64,000 nt of DNA. Origin: Dyella_A sp049445995. GTDB lineage: Bacteria > Pseudomonadota > Gammaproteobacteria > Xanthomonadales > Rhodanobacteraceae. The DNA lies in NCBI RefSeq assembly GCF_049445995.1, contig NZ_JBMSDZ010000007.1, positions 1 to 64,000 on the forward strand, written 5' to 3'. The first letter of the stretch is position 1; every line of letters starts with the position of its first letter. Positions 37,712 to 46,988 of this stretch are shown piece by piece. A model generated the notes under the pieces. That model saw only the letters and a list, made by a program, of their open reading frames with translations, was not told the origin of the DNA and searched no databases. The translations under genes and the position numbers were made by a program.

Positions 37712-39559
37712 CTACGGCTGCAGCGTGATCGTGCGCGACAGCGTGGACACCCCGCGCTCGTCGAACGCTTCCACCGCCACCACGTAGCGCACGCCCTTGT
37801 TCAGCGCGCGCAGCTGCAGCGTGGTCGGCTGGTCGGCGAAGCGCTGGTAGGTCTCGTGCAGACGATCGGCGGTGAGGCCCCAGCGCACGTTGTAGCCGAC
37901 CGCACCGGGCACCGGCTTCCAGGTGACGGTGGCGTTGCGGGGGTCCTGGTCGCGGGTGGCCGAGAGCAGCTTCGGCGCGGGCGGCGGCGGGCCGTCCTGG
38001 TGGCCGAATACGCGCAGGTCGGCGATCGCCAGGTGTTTCGCGCCGACGTGCTGGTGCACGTAGCGCACGTAGCGGATGCGCGCCGGCGCGTCGAGTTCGA
38101 CGTAGGCGTTGGCGTGATCGCGCGTCTCGTGCGAGAGGTCGGCCAGGGTCTGCCAGTGGCTGCCGTCGGTCGAGCCTTCCAGCACGAACTGGGTGACCAG
38201 GTCGGGCGCGTCACCGTAGCGGCCGGACCGGTAGTCGGCGTAGTTCACCTGGATCGCGTTGACGGTGCGCAGGCCGCCGAGGTCGAGCGTCAGCGTCTGC
38301 CCGGGCGCGTTGGCGGCGGCCAGCCAGAAAGTGCGCGGGTTTTCGTCCGTGGCTTGATCCGGCCCATGGCCCGGCATCTGCGACGAGGCGGTGGCGTGCT
38401 TGTGCCAGGACAGCAGCATCCAGCCGGTGAAGGTGCTCTCGCCGGGCTGGAGCTTGTGCTCGGGCATGCGCTGCGGGAAGTCGCCGAAGCGGGTGTCCAC
38501 CCACATCTGGCCGTCGTCGTGGAAGCCGGCCGGGTAGAGATCGATGCGCCGCTCGAAGTTCCAGTTCAGGCCGATCCAGTTGGTGCCGGTGTTCCACACG
38601 TTGCCGTGGGCATCCTCGAAGGTGGAGCCGTGACCGGCGCCCTCGACGAAACCGCCCGGCTTGTAGCCGACCGGGTTGTACGGCGCGTAGGTGAACGGTC
38701 CCAGCGGATGCTCGCCCACGTACACGCCGGTGGCGTAGGCGTTGTACTCGGTGCCCGGCGCGGCGTACTGCAGGTAGTAGCGGTCGCCATGACGGTTCAT
38801 CCAGGCGCCCTCGATGAATGGTCTGGTCTTTTCGTCGGTGTGGTCGCGGCCGAAGCGCTCCCAGCCGTGCTCGTCCGGATGCAGCCGCAGCAGCGACTTT
38901 GCCGCGCCGAGCCAGGCCAGCCGCTTGCCTTCGCCTTGCGTCTCGTCGCCCAGCTTGAGGTCGATCTGCTGCCCGTATATCGGATAGACGTTGGACGAGC
39001 CCCAGTACAGGTAGACCTTGCCGTCGCGGTCCTGGAACAGGCCCGGGTCCCACGGCCCCGGCGGCAGCTGGTCGGGCTTGATCCTGTATTCGGTGGACGA
39101 GCTCACCGCGTTCGGCAGCGGCGGCATCAGCCGGGTCCAGAACTGCCAGTGGCCGTGCGCCGGATCGGTGGAATAGAGCAGCGGTTCCGGGTCGGTGGTC
39201 GAGCGCAGCAGGAACAGCTTGCCGTCGGCAACCAGGGTCGCCGGGGCCACTTCGCTGTCGAACGGCCACTTGTCGGGCTTGACGAAATCCCAGTGCACCA
39301 GGTCGGTGGAGCGCCAGTAGCCGTCGGCCAGGGTCTGGAACAGGTAGTAAGCGTCACCGTAGCGGACCACCGCGGGGTCCGCGCCGGTGCGGTAGGAGAT
39401 GCCCTGGTTCATCTGCTCGAAGTTGTAGCGGTAGTCCACGTCCAGCGGGTTGGCCCAGGTGCGCGCGTGCGGGTTGACCGCCGCACCGGCAACCTGGGTG
39501 GCGAGCGCGGCGGCGAGCGCCAGCGCGAGACGGAGGGGTGGGCGAGGGTGTCGTGGCAT
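37712..39559 (-). CDS. Exported glycoside hydrolase family 43 with F5/8C and FN3 domains
   Basis: A 615-residue secreted protein. A signal peptide (LRLALALAAALATQVAGA) is followed by a GH43 five-bladed propeller (about 30-390) with the expected acidic residues in TGADPAVVRYGDAYYLF, GPWDPGLFQDRDG and PFIEGAWMNRHG. A discoidin-type (F5/8C) domain follows (about 400-520) and a fibronectin III domain closes (about 525-615). GH43 enzymes act on arabinan, xylan and related glycans; the exact substrate cannot be told. Probably co-transcribed with the upstream exported esterase (140-base gap), a plausible plant-polysaccharide module. Confidence 0.88.
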   Translation of the reverse strand: MPRHPRPPLRLALALAAALATQVAGAAVNPHARTWANPLDVDYRYNFEQMNQGISYRTGADPAVVRYGDAYYLFQTLADGYWRSTDLVHWDFVKPDKWPFDSEVAPATLVADGKLFLLRSTTDPEPLLYSTDPAHGHWQFWTRLMPPLPNAVSSSTEYRIKPDQLPPGPWDPGLFQDRDGKVYLYWGSSNVYPIYGQQIDLKLGDETQGEGKRLAWLGAAKSLLRLHPDEHGWERFGRDHTDEKTRPFIEGAWMNRHGDRYYLQYAAPGTEYNAYATGVYVGEHPLGPFTYAPYNPVGYKPGGFVEGAGHGSTFEDAHGNVWNTGTNWIGLNWNFERRIDLYPAGFHDDGQMWVDTRFGDFPQRMPEHKLQPGESTFTGWMLLSWHKHATASSQMPGHGPDQATDENPRTFWLAAANAPGQTLTLDLGGLRTVNAIQVNYADYRSGRYGDAPDLVTQFVLEGSTDGSHWQTLADLSHETRDHANAYVELDAPARIRYVRYVHQHVGAKHLAIADLRVFGHQDGPPPPAPKLLSATRDQDPRNATVTWKPVPGAVGYNVRWGLTADRLHETYQRFADQPTTLQLRALNKGVRYVVAVEAFDERGVSTLSRTITLQP

Positions 39560-39699
39560 GGCTTGGGTCCGGAGATGGCCTGACGGACGTTCCGTGCCCG
39601 GGTGCGGCGTGGTTTCGATGGCAGCGGCGGCATTCCAGCCCGTCGCCTGCGGATCGCCGGCGGTAGCCCGCTGGCTGTCACGGAGAAGGGACTGCCGCT

Positions 39700-41328
39700 T
39701 CAGTAGATCCAGGCGTCGTCGCTCTTGGGCGCATGTGCCTGCATGAACCGGGTCATGGTGCCGTAGAGCTCCTCGGCCGGCGGGCCCCAGCAGTGCGGTG
39801 CCATCGGCTGGTAGGTGATCGAGCCCCCGAAGCGCGGGTGGGTCGCCGTCTTCAGGAACGCGTCCATCGCGCGCACGCCCATGTTGAGGTTGTAGGTATC
39901 GGCGTCGCCGACGTAGATGTGCAGCTTGTCGGCGACCAGCGGGCCCAGCGTGGACCAGTTTTCCTCCAGCAGGTAACGCAGGTCGAAGTGCTGTTTCCAG
40001 TATTCGGCCACCCGGTGGTCGATCACGCCGCTGCGCTTGTCCCAGATGCGCTGCGGATAGCCATTCGTACCGATCGGCCCCCAGGCCGCTTCCCAGATGT
40101 CCCACTGGCCGCCCGAGCGCGAGTGGTCGCCCACCGCCAGCTCGTAGTGGTTCTCGTCCTTCATCATCGCCTCGACGTTGCCGTCGGGCCGGCGCGTGTC
40201 CACGCGCTCGACCTTCATCCAGCCCTTGTCGACGGTGTAGGCGTTGGCGTCGTCATAGATGTTCACCACCTGGTGGTGGCGGAAATCCAGCGAATCCGGG
40301 CACAGCGCGAAGCTGCCGCCGTAGTAGCGCGGATGGAACAGCTGCTGCGCCACCGCGATCCAGCCGCCGGTGGAACCGCCGGTGAGGATGCGCGCCCACG
40401 GCTGCTCGATGGTGCGGAATCGCTTGGCGATCTCCGGGTACAGCTCCTGGTGGATGGCGTCGTCGAACGGCCCCTCGTTGGGCGAGTTCACCGCATAGGA
40501 GTCGTCGTAGTACGGCGAGGGGTGCTGCAGGGTCACCACGATGACGCGTGGTTTTTTCGCGCTATCCAGCCAGAACGCGCGCAGCTTGGATTTCCCGTTC
40601 TCGAAACCGAACGGCGCCACGGTGGAGAAGTGCCCCTGGTCGTAGACCACCGGATAGCGTACGTGCGGGTGCTGCTCATAGCCCTCGGGCAGCAACACGG
40701 TGGCGCCCAGGTAGATCGGGTGGCCCCAGAATCTCGTCAGCAGCTTGCTCTGGATGCGGAAGCGCTTGACGTGTTCGCTGTCCTTCGGAAACGGGATCGG
40801 CGCGATCACCTGGTCGGCGACCAGCCGGATCGGCGTCACCGCGGCCGGGTCGTAGTGCACCCTCACCGGCCTGCCGTAGAGATTGCCCGGCGAGTGCTTC
40901 CAGTCCTGGCCTTCCCACTGGTCCATGTGCATCCACAGCGTGTGGCCGTCGGCGCGCCTGAACTCGGTGTAGACGTTGACGAAGGGCTGCATCCAGTAAT
41001 CGCCGGCGGGCAGCTCGCGCAGGCTGGCGAGCGGGGCGCCGTAGTCGTTTACATCGATAGCCGCGAATTGGCCGGGCTTGAGGCCGGTGACGTCGTGTCC
41101 GAACAGCGGCACGCCGGTGATGTCGGTCTGCTCGATCGGCGGCTTTGCGTCGTCGCGGCTCACCGCCACATAGACACGGCCGGTAACCGGCAGCGCGCGC
41201 GCCGCCGCGGCGAAGCTCACCTCGATGCGCGGCGACGTGGCCGCCGCGTCATGGGCGTGCAGGTGGAGGGGCACGGCGGCCAGGGTGGCGGCGGCGAGCG
41301 TCAGAAGCAGGCGATGGGCGGGAGTCAT
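39700..41328 (-). CDS. Exported esterase (enterochelin esterase/Fes-like fold)
   Basis: A 542-residue protein with a signal peptide (LLLTLAAATLAAVPLHLHA). An N-terminal Ig/beta region of about 180 residues precedes an alpha/beta-hydrolase domain with nucleophile motif GGSTGGW, an acidic YVGDADT and a histidine PHCWG near the C-terminus. The fold is that of the esterase D/feruloyl-esterase-like family. Beside the GH43 gene it may remove acyl groups from plant polysaccharides; a siderophore role is not supported by neighbours. Confidence 0.78.
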   Translation of the reverse strand: MTPAHRLLLTLAAATLAAVPLHLHAHDAAATSPRIEVSFAAAARALPVTGRVYVAVSRDDAKPPIEQTDITGVPLFGHDVTGLKPGQFAAIDVNDYGAPLASLRELPAGDYWMQPFVNVYTEFRRADGHTLWMHMDQWEGQDWKHSPGNLYGRPVRVHYDPAAVTPIRLVADQVIAPIPFPKDSEHVKRFRIQSKLLTRFWGHPIYLGATVLLPEGYEQHPHVRYPVVYDQGHFSTVAPFGFENGKSKLRAFWLDSAKKPRVIVVTLQHPSPYYDDSYAVNSPNEGPFDDAIHQELYPEIAKRFRTIEQPWARILTGGSTGGWIAVAQQLFHPRYYGGSFALCPDSLDFRHHQVVNIYDDANAYTVDKGWMKVERVDTRRPDGNVEAMMKDENHYELAVGDHSRSGGQWDIWEAAWGPIGTNGYPQRIWDKRSGVIDHRVAEYWKQHFDLRYLLEENWSTLGPLVADKLHIYVGDADTYNLNMGVRAMDAFLKTATHPRFGGSITYQPMAPHCWGPPAEELYGTMTRFMQAHAPKSDDAWIY

Positions 41329-41399
41329 CCCCCGATGCTAGTGGCGACAGCCCCGCGGCTGCCACCGTCGCCGCAGTGTGTGTAGCCGCAGTGTGGCGC

Positions 41400-42665
41400 T
41401 CAGAGCGTCTGGTCGGCCGGCTCGGCCACCGGCTCGGGCTCGTCGTGCAGCCGCTGGCGCCGGCGCAGGGTGGGGAACATCGTCATCCACAGCCCCACCA
41501 CCAGCAGCGTGCCGACGCCGCCGATCAACGTGGCCGGCACGGCACCGACCCATGCGGCGAGCAGGCCGGACTCGAACTCGCCCAGCTGGTTGGAGGTGTT
41601 GATGAAGATCGCGTTGACCGCGCTCACCCGGCCGCGCATGTCGTCGGGCGTGTCCAACTGCACCAGCGCGCCACGGATCACCATGCTGACCATGTCGAAC
41701 GCGCCCAGCGCGAACAGCGCCGCCATCGACAGCCACAGCGTGGTCGACAGCGCGAACACCAGCGTGGACACGCCGAAGCCCGCCACCGAGGCGAACATGG
41801 TCATGCCCACGCGCCGCTGCATCGTGTGGCGCGCCAGCCACAGCGACATCCCCAGCGCGCCCACCGCCGGTGCCGCGCGCAGCAGGCCCAGACCCCACGG
41901 GCCGGTATGCAGGATGTCCCTGGCGAAGATCGGCAGCAGCGCGGTGGCGCCGCCCAGCAGCACGGCGAACAGGTCCAGCGAGATCACGCCGAGCACGTCC
42001 GGCCGCTGGCGGATGAAGTGCACGCCGGCGAACACCGTCTTCAGCGTGGCCGGCGCGCGCCGCGGCGGCGCGCGCTCGTAGCGCAGCCTCGCCATCAGCA
42101 CCGCCGCGGCCAGGTACAGCGCGCCGGCGATCACATAGACCACGCCCGGCCCGGCCACGTACAGAAAACCGCCCAGCGCCGGCCCCATGATCATCGCCGC
42201 CTGCCCGGCCGAGGCGTTCACCGCCATCGCCCGCGGCAGCATCGGCGCGGGCACCAGCGCCGGCAGCATCGACTGCATCGCCGGGAACTCGAACGCCTTG
42301 GCCACCCCGATCACGAACACCAGCGCGAGGATGCCGGCCTCGTGGATGTCATGCATCAGGGTGAGCGCGGCCAGCAGGGCGATCGCCACCCACTCCACCA
42401 CCTGCCCGAGCAGCACGATGCGGCGGCGCTCGAACTGGTCCGCCACGTGGCCGGCCGGCAGCGCCAGCAGCACCGAGGGGATGAACTGCGCCAGGCCGAT
42501 CAGGCCCAGGTCCAGCGCGCGACCGGTGATCGCGTAGATCTGCCAGCCCACCGCCACCGACAGCATCTGGAAACCGAAGCCCGAGGCGATGCGGGCGAAC
42601 CAGAACGCGGCGAAGGCGCGATGCCCGAACAGCGCGTCGGCACGGGACGAGGGGGAGGGCGACAT
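41400..42665 (-). CDS. MFS exporter (EntS/MFS_3 type)
   Basis: A 421-residue, 12-helix transporter. The first helix has FWFARIASGFGFQMLSVAVGWQIY and the cytoplasmic loop has the ADQFERRRIVLL motif; the middle MQSMLPALVP and C-terminal DDMRGRVSAVNAIF blocks are those of the MFS_3 family, which includes the enterobactin exporter EntS. The substrate is unknown. The gene is leftward and divergent from the lipoprotein gene at 42.8 kb, 71 bases before the exported esterase gene. Confidence 0.85.
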   Translation of the reverse strand: MSPSPSSRADALFGHRAFAAFWFARIASGFGFQMLSVAVGWQIYAITGRALDLGLIGLAQFIPSVLLALPAGHVADQFERRRIVLLGQVVEWVAIALLAALTLMHDIHEAGILALVFVIGVAKAFEFPAMQSMLPALVPAPMLPRAMAVNASAGQAAMIMGPALGGFLYVAGPGVVYVIAGALYLAAAVLMARLRYERAPPRRAPATLKTVFAGVHFIRQRPDVLGVISLDLFAVLLGGATALLPIFARDILHTGPWGLGLLRAAPAVGALGMSLWLARHTMQRRVGMTMFASVAGFGVSTLVFALSTTLWLSMAALFALGAFDMVSMVIRGALVQLDTPDDMRGRVSAVNAIFINTSNQLGEFESGLLAAWVGAVPATLIGGVGTLLVVGLWMTMFPTLRRRQRLHDEPEPVAEPADQTL

Positions 42666-42825
42666 CGGTAGTCCTTGCGGGAGCCGCGATTATCCCGCCG
42701 CCGCCGTGCGCGGGCCAGACGCGGCGCGTGCGCATCGGGTCCTGCGACATCGTGGGCGCGGCGGTTGCGTCGTCGCCGCGGCTCGTTCCACTCTAGGCGC
42801 CTGTTTCCTGCCGTGGATGTTCGCC

Positions 42826-43737
42826 ATGTCACTCGCCTTCGCCCGTTCCCTCGCGCCCGTCCTGGGCCTCGCCCTGCTCGCTGCCGGCTGCTCGCAGCAG
42901 AGTGACGGATCGTCCGGCGCGGCCAGGCCGGCGGCGCAGGCGGCCGCGCAGGCGGCCGCGAGCGATACGGCGGCCGCGCAGGACCTGGACACCTATCGCC
43001 AGCTGGTGCGCATCCACAACGACGAGATGGCCACCACCTTCGGCGAGAAGATCGTGCACGACTACCCCGGCAGCGCCGCGGCGAAGGAGGTGCAGCAGAC
43101 CCTGCCGGAGATCGCCAGGCGCTACCACGAGAACGCCGAGAAGAACCGCCTCGCCGGCCTGTGGCTGTACCAGGTGTCGCCGATGGCCGGCGGCACGCAG
43201 TCCACCGCGGTGATCTTCAACAGCGAGCCGGTCGACGCCGAAAAAGTGCGCCTGGTGCTGCGCCGGCACACGAAGTGGGGCCAGAACGCCTTCCTGTTCG
43301 GCAGCGGCAAAGGCTTCGTCTGCAAAGGCACCTGCACGCTGCCGGCGGTGGTCGATGGCAAGGCGATGGGCATCAAGGCGTTCGCGCCGCCCAGCGGCGA
43401 GCCGGCGCTGATGATCAGCGACGACAAGGCGTTCATCGCGCTCTTGAAGAAAGCGCGGAAGATCAGCCTCACCGTCACCCGCAAGGACGGCGGCCGCAGC
43501 GAGGCGCTGGTGTACGAGGTGGGCGGCTTCGATCCGGCCAAGTGGCTGCCGCTGCCTAGCAGCCTGTCGGACTTTGCTCGGCCGGGCTGCGAATCCGGCT
43601 GTGCGGTCCCTATTTCCGCCGCTTCGCCGACCCATAGAACCACTATGGGCCGACGAAACGTCGAAAATCCGTCCTCGCACAGCCGACTTCTCGCCTCGAC
43701 CAGCAAAGCCCGACAGGCTGCTAGGGCGGACAAGTAG
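42826..43737 (+). CDS. Lipoprotein with C-terminal palindromic-element insertion
   Basis: A 303-residue protein with a lipobox (LALLAAGC, Cys at residue 22 from this start; the ATG at 42817 is an alternative). An Ala/Gln-rich linker is followed by a domain in which GEKIVHDYPGS and a later VVDGKAMGIKAFAPPSGEP stand out; I do not recognise the family. After KWLPLP the frame enters palindromic element copy B and leaves it three codons before the stop (ADK). Removing 165 bases gives ...LPLPRADK. So 55 of the last 58 residues come from the repeat. Whether the tail is tolerated is open. Confidence 0.75.
   Translation: MSLAFARSLAPVLGLALLAAGCSQQSDGSSGAARPAAQAAAQAAASDTAAAQDLDTYRQLVRIHNDEMATTFGEKIVHDYPGSAAAKEVQQTLPEIARRYHENAEKNRLAGLWLYQVSPMAGGTQSTAVIFNSEPVDAEKVRLVLRRHTKWGQNAFLFGSGKGFVCKGTCTLPAVVDGKAMGIKAFAPPSGEPALMISDDKAFIALLKKARKISLTVTRKDGGRSEALVYEVGGFDPAKWLPLPSSLSDFARPGCESGCAVPISAASPTHRTTMGRRNVENPSSHSRLLASTSKARQAARADK
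43559..43721. repeat. Palindromic repeat family 1, copy B, inside a lipoprotein gene
   Basis: Exactly 163 bp with GCAGCCTGTCGGACTTTGCT at the left and its complement at the right, bounded on both sides by CTAG. A central ATAGAACCACTATGGGC palindrome is present. It is read in a different frame relative to the element than copy A, and still has no stop. Confidence 0.92.
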
Positions 43738-43790
43738 CAGGCGGGCGCCGCGATCCGCCGCGTCGCGTCCGAAACAGCAGGAGAGCGAAC

Positions 43791-44243
43791 ATGACTGTGC
43801 GACGACTGATCGTGTGCATCACCCTGGCGGCCACGCTGGCCGCCTGTTCCAGCGTGCCGCGCGCCGAGCGCGAGGCGCAGCGGCGTGCCGACTACGAAGC
43901 CGCCGCCGGCCCGAGCCAGCGCAGCTTCCGCTTCTTCGGCAACCTGTGGTCGTGGGAACCGCTGGGCAACGACCTGCTGGCGGTCTACACGCGGCCCAGC
44001 GAGGCGTGGCTGCTCACCGTGGGCGGCTGCACCGACCTGGAGTACACCAACGCGATCGGGATCACCTCGAGCTTCCACGAGGTGAGCGTGGGCTTCGACA
44101 AGGTGCTCACCGGCCGGCGCGATTTTCCGTGCTTCATCACCGGCATTCGTCCGGTGAACGTCAAGCAGCTCAAGGCCGCGCAGGAACAGCGACGCACCAT
44201 CCAGGCGAAGCCGCGCGAAGTGGCGCCCGCGGCGGGCAAGTGA
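43791..44243 (+). CDS. DUF6491-like lipoprotein
   Basis: A 150-residue lipoprotein with lipobox LAAC (Cys at about residue 19) and a compact domain containing RSFRFFGNLWSWEPLGNDLLAVYTRPSEAWLLTVGGC and FPCFITGIRPVN. The three cysteines besides the lipid one may form a disulphide. This pattern is that of small xanthomonad lipoproteins annotated as DUF6491. It follows the copy B lipoprotein gene after 53 bases with a good GGAGAG Shine-Dalgarno. Confidence 0.75.
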   Translation: MTVRRLIVCITLAATLAACSSVPRAEREAQRRADYEAAAGPSQRSFRFFGNLWSWEPLGNDLLAVYTRPSEAWLLTVGGCTDLEYTNAIGITSSFHEVSVGFDKVLTGRRDFPCFITGIRPVNVKQLKAAQEQRRTIQAKPREVAPAAGK

Positions 44244-44262
44244 CCCGCGCCGAGCCGCATGC

Positions 44263-45081
44263 TCAGTGCAGGAACAGTTTCTCGGCAAGCTTCGCCAGCG
44301 GCTTTTCCAGCGCGTTCTGCAGGCGCATCGGCAGATCCAGCGGCTTGAGCAGCATCTTCACCGTCATTCCGGCGGGGATGTTCCGCCGCAGCAGGCCCTG
44401 CGCGCGGTTGCTGAGCTGCCGGAACTGCGCGTCGCTGCCGTCGGGATAGCACTGGTTGAACACGTGGCGCAGCGCGATGTCACTGTCCTCGCTCTTGATC
44501 TCGCTGACCCGACGCAGGATCGCGCGCAGCACCCGGATGCGGCCGAAACCCTCGCGTTCGCGATACTGCCGGTAGTGCTGGTAGAAGTGCTTGTAGTGGC
44601 GCACCTCGTCGCTCTTGATGTGGTTGGTGAGCTGCTTGAGCACCGGCTCGTCGGTGAGGTCGTTGAGCGCGCGGTAGAGGCTGGCGGTGCCGGTCTCCAC
44701 CACGCAGCGCGCGGCCAGCTCCAGGCCTCGGCTGGGCTCCAGTTGTTCGTTGGTGCACAACGCGCCGTACTCGCCCCAGAACGCCTTGAAGCCGGCCTCC
44801 CAGTCGAACTCCGGCCACACCGTGCGCACATACGTGGCCAGCGCACGGCCGTGCTGCAGCTCCTCGTGCTCCCAGTGCTGGCTGAGCCAGGTCTGCAGTT
44901 CCTCGTCGCCGGCGAAGTGGTTGACCAGGTTGTGGGTGTACCGGTCCGAGCCGCTCTCGACGAACGAGGCGCTGCACAACAGGAAGAACAGATCCTCGTT
45001 GTGGCGGATGCGCGCCTTGTCGATGCTGGCGAAGTCGATGCTTTCCAGCGTCCAGGGCAGCGTGTGGCTGTCGTAGCTCAA
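44263..45081 (-). CDS. Ferritin-like di-iron protein
   Basis: A 272-residue helical protein with paired motifs HEELQHGRA and DEVRHYKHF that suit a ferritin-like di-iron site (EXXH repeats), separated by about 90 residues including VVETGTASLYRALNDL. It probably belongs to a family of ferritin-like oxidases of unknown substrate. The start is a TTG at 45079-45081 with AAGGAG exactly 8 bases upstream, a strong argument for this unusual start. It is divergent from the alcohol dehydrogenase. Confidence 0.8.
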   Translation of the reverse strand: MSYDSHTLPWTLESIDFASIDKARIRHNEDLFFLLCSASFVESGSDRYTHNLVNHFAGDEELQTWLSQHWEHEELQHGRALATYVRTVWPEFDWEAGFKAFWGEYGALCTNEQLEPSRGLELAARCVVETGTASLYRALNDLTDEPVLKQLTNHIKSDEVRHYKHFYQHYRQYREREGFGRIRVLRAILRRVSEIKSEDSDIALRHVFNQCYPDGSDAQFRQLSNRAQGLLRRNIPAGMTVKMLLKPLDLPMRLQNALEKPLAKLAEKLFLH

Positions 45082-45256
45082 CGGGCGGACTCCTTGTCGC
45101 AGTAGCGGGTGCGCCGGTGGGCGCGCGAAGTGACAGTTCGATGACGCAAGCATACGGCGTTGCCCGCGCATTGGAATTAACCGCGGCCGACCCCATCCGT
45201 GAAGGCTGCGCCGGCCGCATGCGCCGGCGCGCGTTTCCCCTATCGACGGAGTCCCC

Positions 45257-46312
45257 ATGATTTCCACTTTCAGCTATGCCGCCCCCGCCGCCCGCGCTCC
45301 GCTGGCGCCGTACCGCTTCGAACGCCGCGAGCCGCGCGATACCGATGTGGTGATCGAGATCCTCTACTGCGGCGTGTGCCACTCCGACCTGCACACCGTG
45401 CGCGACGAGTGGGGCACCGGCGAATACCCGATCGTGCCGGGCCACGAGATCGTCGGCCGCGTGCTGCGCACCGGCAAGGCGGTGACCCGGTTCAAGGAAG
45501 GCGATCTGGCCGGCGTCGGCTGCATGGTCGATTCGTGCCGCGAGTGCGCCAACTGCCGGGACGACCTGGAGCAGTTCTGCCTCCAGGGCGCCACCTTCAC
45601 CTACGCCGGCAAGGACCGCGTCGACGGCACGCCGACCCAGGGCGGCTACTCCACCCACATCGTGGTGGACGAGGCGTTCGTGCTGCGCGTGTCCGACAAA
45701 CTCGACCTCGCCGCCGTGGCGCCGCTGCTGTGCGCGGGCATCACCACCTACTCGCCGCTCAGGCACTGGAAGGTGGGCAAGGGCAGCAAGGTCGGCGTGA
45801 TCGGCCTCGGCGGCCTGGGCCACATGGCGCTGAAGTTCGCCCACGCGTTCGGCGCGCAGGTGGTGCAGTTCACCACTTCGCCGTCCAAGCGCGAGGACGC
45901 GCTGCGGCTGGGTGCCGACGAGGTGGTGCTATCCAACGACGCCGAGCAAATGAAGCGGCACGCCGGCAGTTTCGATTTCATCCTCGATACCGTCTCGGCG
46001 CCGCACGACCTCAACACCTACCTGCGCATGCTCAAGCGCGACGGCACGATGGTGCTGGTCGGCCTGCCCGATACGCCGCCCACCGTGCACGGCGGTTCGC
46101 TGATCTTCGGGCGGCACGCGCTGGCCGGTTCGCTGATCGGCGGCATTGCCGAGACGCAGGAGATGTTGGACTTCTGTGCCGAGCACGGCATCGTCTCGGA
46201 CATCGAGCAGATCCGCATGCAGGACATCAACGAGGCCTACGAGCGCATGCTCAAGAGCGACGTGAAGTACCGCTTCGTGATTGACATGGCCTCGCTGCGC
46301 GACGCCGGGTAA
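45257..46312 (+). CDS. Zinc-dependent NAD(P) alcohol dehydrogenase (CAD/YahK type)
   Basis: A 351-residue MDR alcohol dehydrogenase. The catalytic zinc ligands are visible in GVCHSDLH and GHEIVGRV, and the structural zinc cysteines in CRECANCRDDLEQFC. The Rossmann motif is GVIGLGGLGHMALK. The layout matches broad-specificity aldehyde reductases such as YahK or cinnamyl-alcohol dehydrogenases. Substrate cannot be named. It ends at 46312 and converges with uspA; two palindromes lie between. Confidence 0.9.
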   Translation: MISTFSYAAPAARAPLAPYRFERREPRDTDVVIEILYCGVCHSDLHTVRDEWGTGEYPIVPGHEIVGRVLRTGKAVTRFKEGDLAGVGCMVDSCRECANCRDDLEQFCLQGATFTYAGKDRVDGTPTQGGYSTHIVVDEAFVLRVSDKLDLAAVAPLLCAGITTYSPLRHWKVGKGSKVGVIGLGGLGHMALKFAHAFGAQVVQFTTSPSKREDALRLGADEVVLSNDAEQMKRHAGSFDFILDTVSAPHDLNTYLRMLKRDGTMVLVGLPDTPPTVHGGSLIFGRHALAGSLIGGIAETQEMLDFCAEHGIVSDIEQIRMQDINEAYERMLKSDVKYRFVIDMASLRDAG

Positions 46313-46339
46313 TTTCCGGGATAAGGACGGCGGTCCTTG

Positions 46340-46500
46340 GGAGCCTGTCGGGTCTTGAGAGTCGAGGCGGAAATCGGGCTGTGCCAAGACAGATTTTCGA
46401 CGATTCGCCGGCCTATGATGGTTCTACGGGCCTGGGAGCGGCGGGAACATGGACCTTGCCGCCCGATTTGCAGCCGGCCAACCAGGGTCCGGCTGGTTCT
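46340..46500. repeat. Palindromic repeat family 1, copy D (degenerate)
   Basis: GGAGCCTGTCGGGTCTTGAG at the left and a body resembling copy C in reverse, but the right end has drifted (GGTCCGGCTGGTTCT instead of CCCGACAGGCTCC). It probably represents an older insertion. It lies between adh and uspA. Confidence 0.75.
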
Positions 46501-46501
46501 G

Positions 46502-46572
46502 GGAGCGTGGGCCGTAGAAACGTTCGCGGCGAAGAGCTTTGCAGCCCGAATGGCTTCTATGGCCCACGCTCC
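46502..46572. repeat. Inverted repeat abutting the uspA stop
   Basis: Arms GGAGCGTGGGCCGTAGAA and its complement with one mismatch enclose about 35 bases. The right arm touches the uspA stop codon (46572-46574). A different element from family 1, next to its copy D; a similar stem may end transcription of uspA. Confidence 0.8.
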
Positions 46573-46988
46573 TAGCACACCACCGTCACCGGCACGTGGG
46601 CGCGGGCGAGCACGTCGCCCGACACCGAGCCAAGCAGCCAGCGCGCCAGCGCGCCGCGTTCGGTATGGCCGATCACGATGTGATCGCAACCGTGCTGGGC
46701 CACTTGGCTGATCAGCACGTCGCCGGGGCTGCCGTGCGCCAGCTCGATATCCACCAGCGCCTCGGCGTCCGGCTCCATCGTCTTCAATTCGTCGAGCAGC
46801 TCCTGCGCGCGACGCGTGCCGGAGTCGGCCATCATCAGCGCGCAGGCATCGGCGCCGCCCTCGGTCACCTGCAGCACCGACACCACGCGCACCCGTCCGT
46901 GGCAGGCGCGTGCCAGCGACACAGCCAGCTCGAATGCGCGCCGTGAGGTGTCCGAACCGTCGTAGCCGACCAGCGAATACTTGAACAT
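46572..46988 (-). CDS. Universal stress protein (UspA family)
   Basis: A 138-residue protein with the Usp fold: KYSLVGYDGSDTSRRAFELA at the N-terminus and the nucleotide-binding C-terminal block IVIGHTERGALARWLLGSVSGDVLARAHVPVTVV. The G-H-T-E-R-G and S-V-S residues match the ATP-binding class motif Gx2Gx9GS/T less than perfectly, so binding is uncertain. Single domain, cytoplasmic. Leftward, ending at a palindrome shared with the converging alcohol dehydrogenase. Confidence 0.88.
   Translation of the reverse strand: MFKYSLVGYDGSDTSRRAFELAVSLARACHGRVRVVSVLQVTEGGADACALMMADSGTRRAQELLDELKTMEPDAEALVDIELAHGSPGDVLISQVAQHGCDHIVIGHTERGALARWLLGSVSGDVLARAHVPVTVVC

Noticed and set aside
39700..42665. 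Siderophore locus (EntS-like exporter and enterochelin-esterase-like enzyme)
   Set aside because: No siderophore synthesis or receptor genes nearby; the esterase is exported and pairs with a GH43 enzyme.
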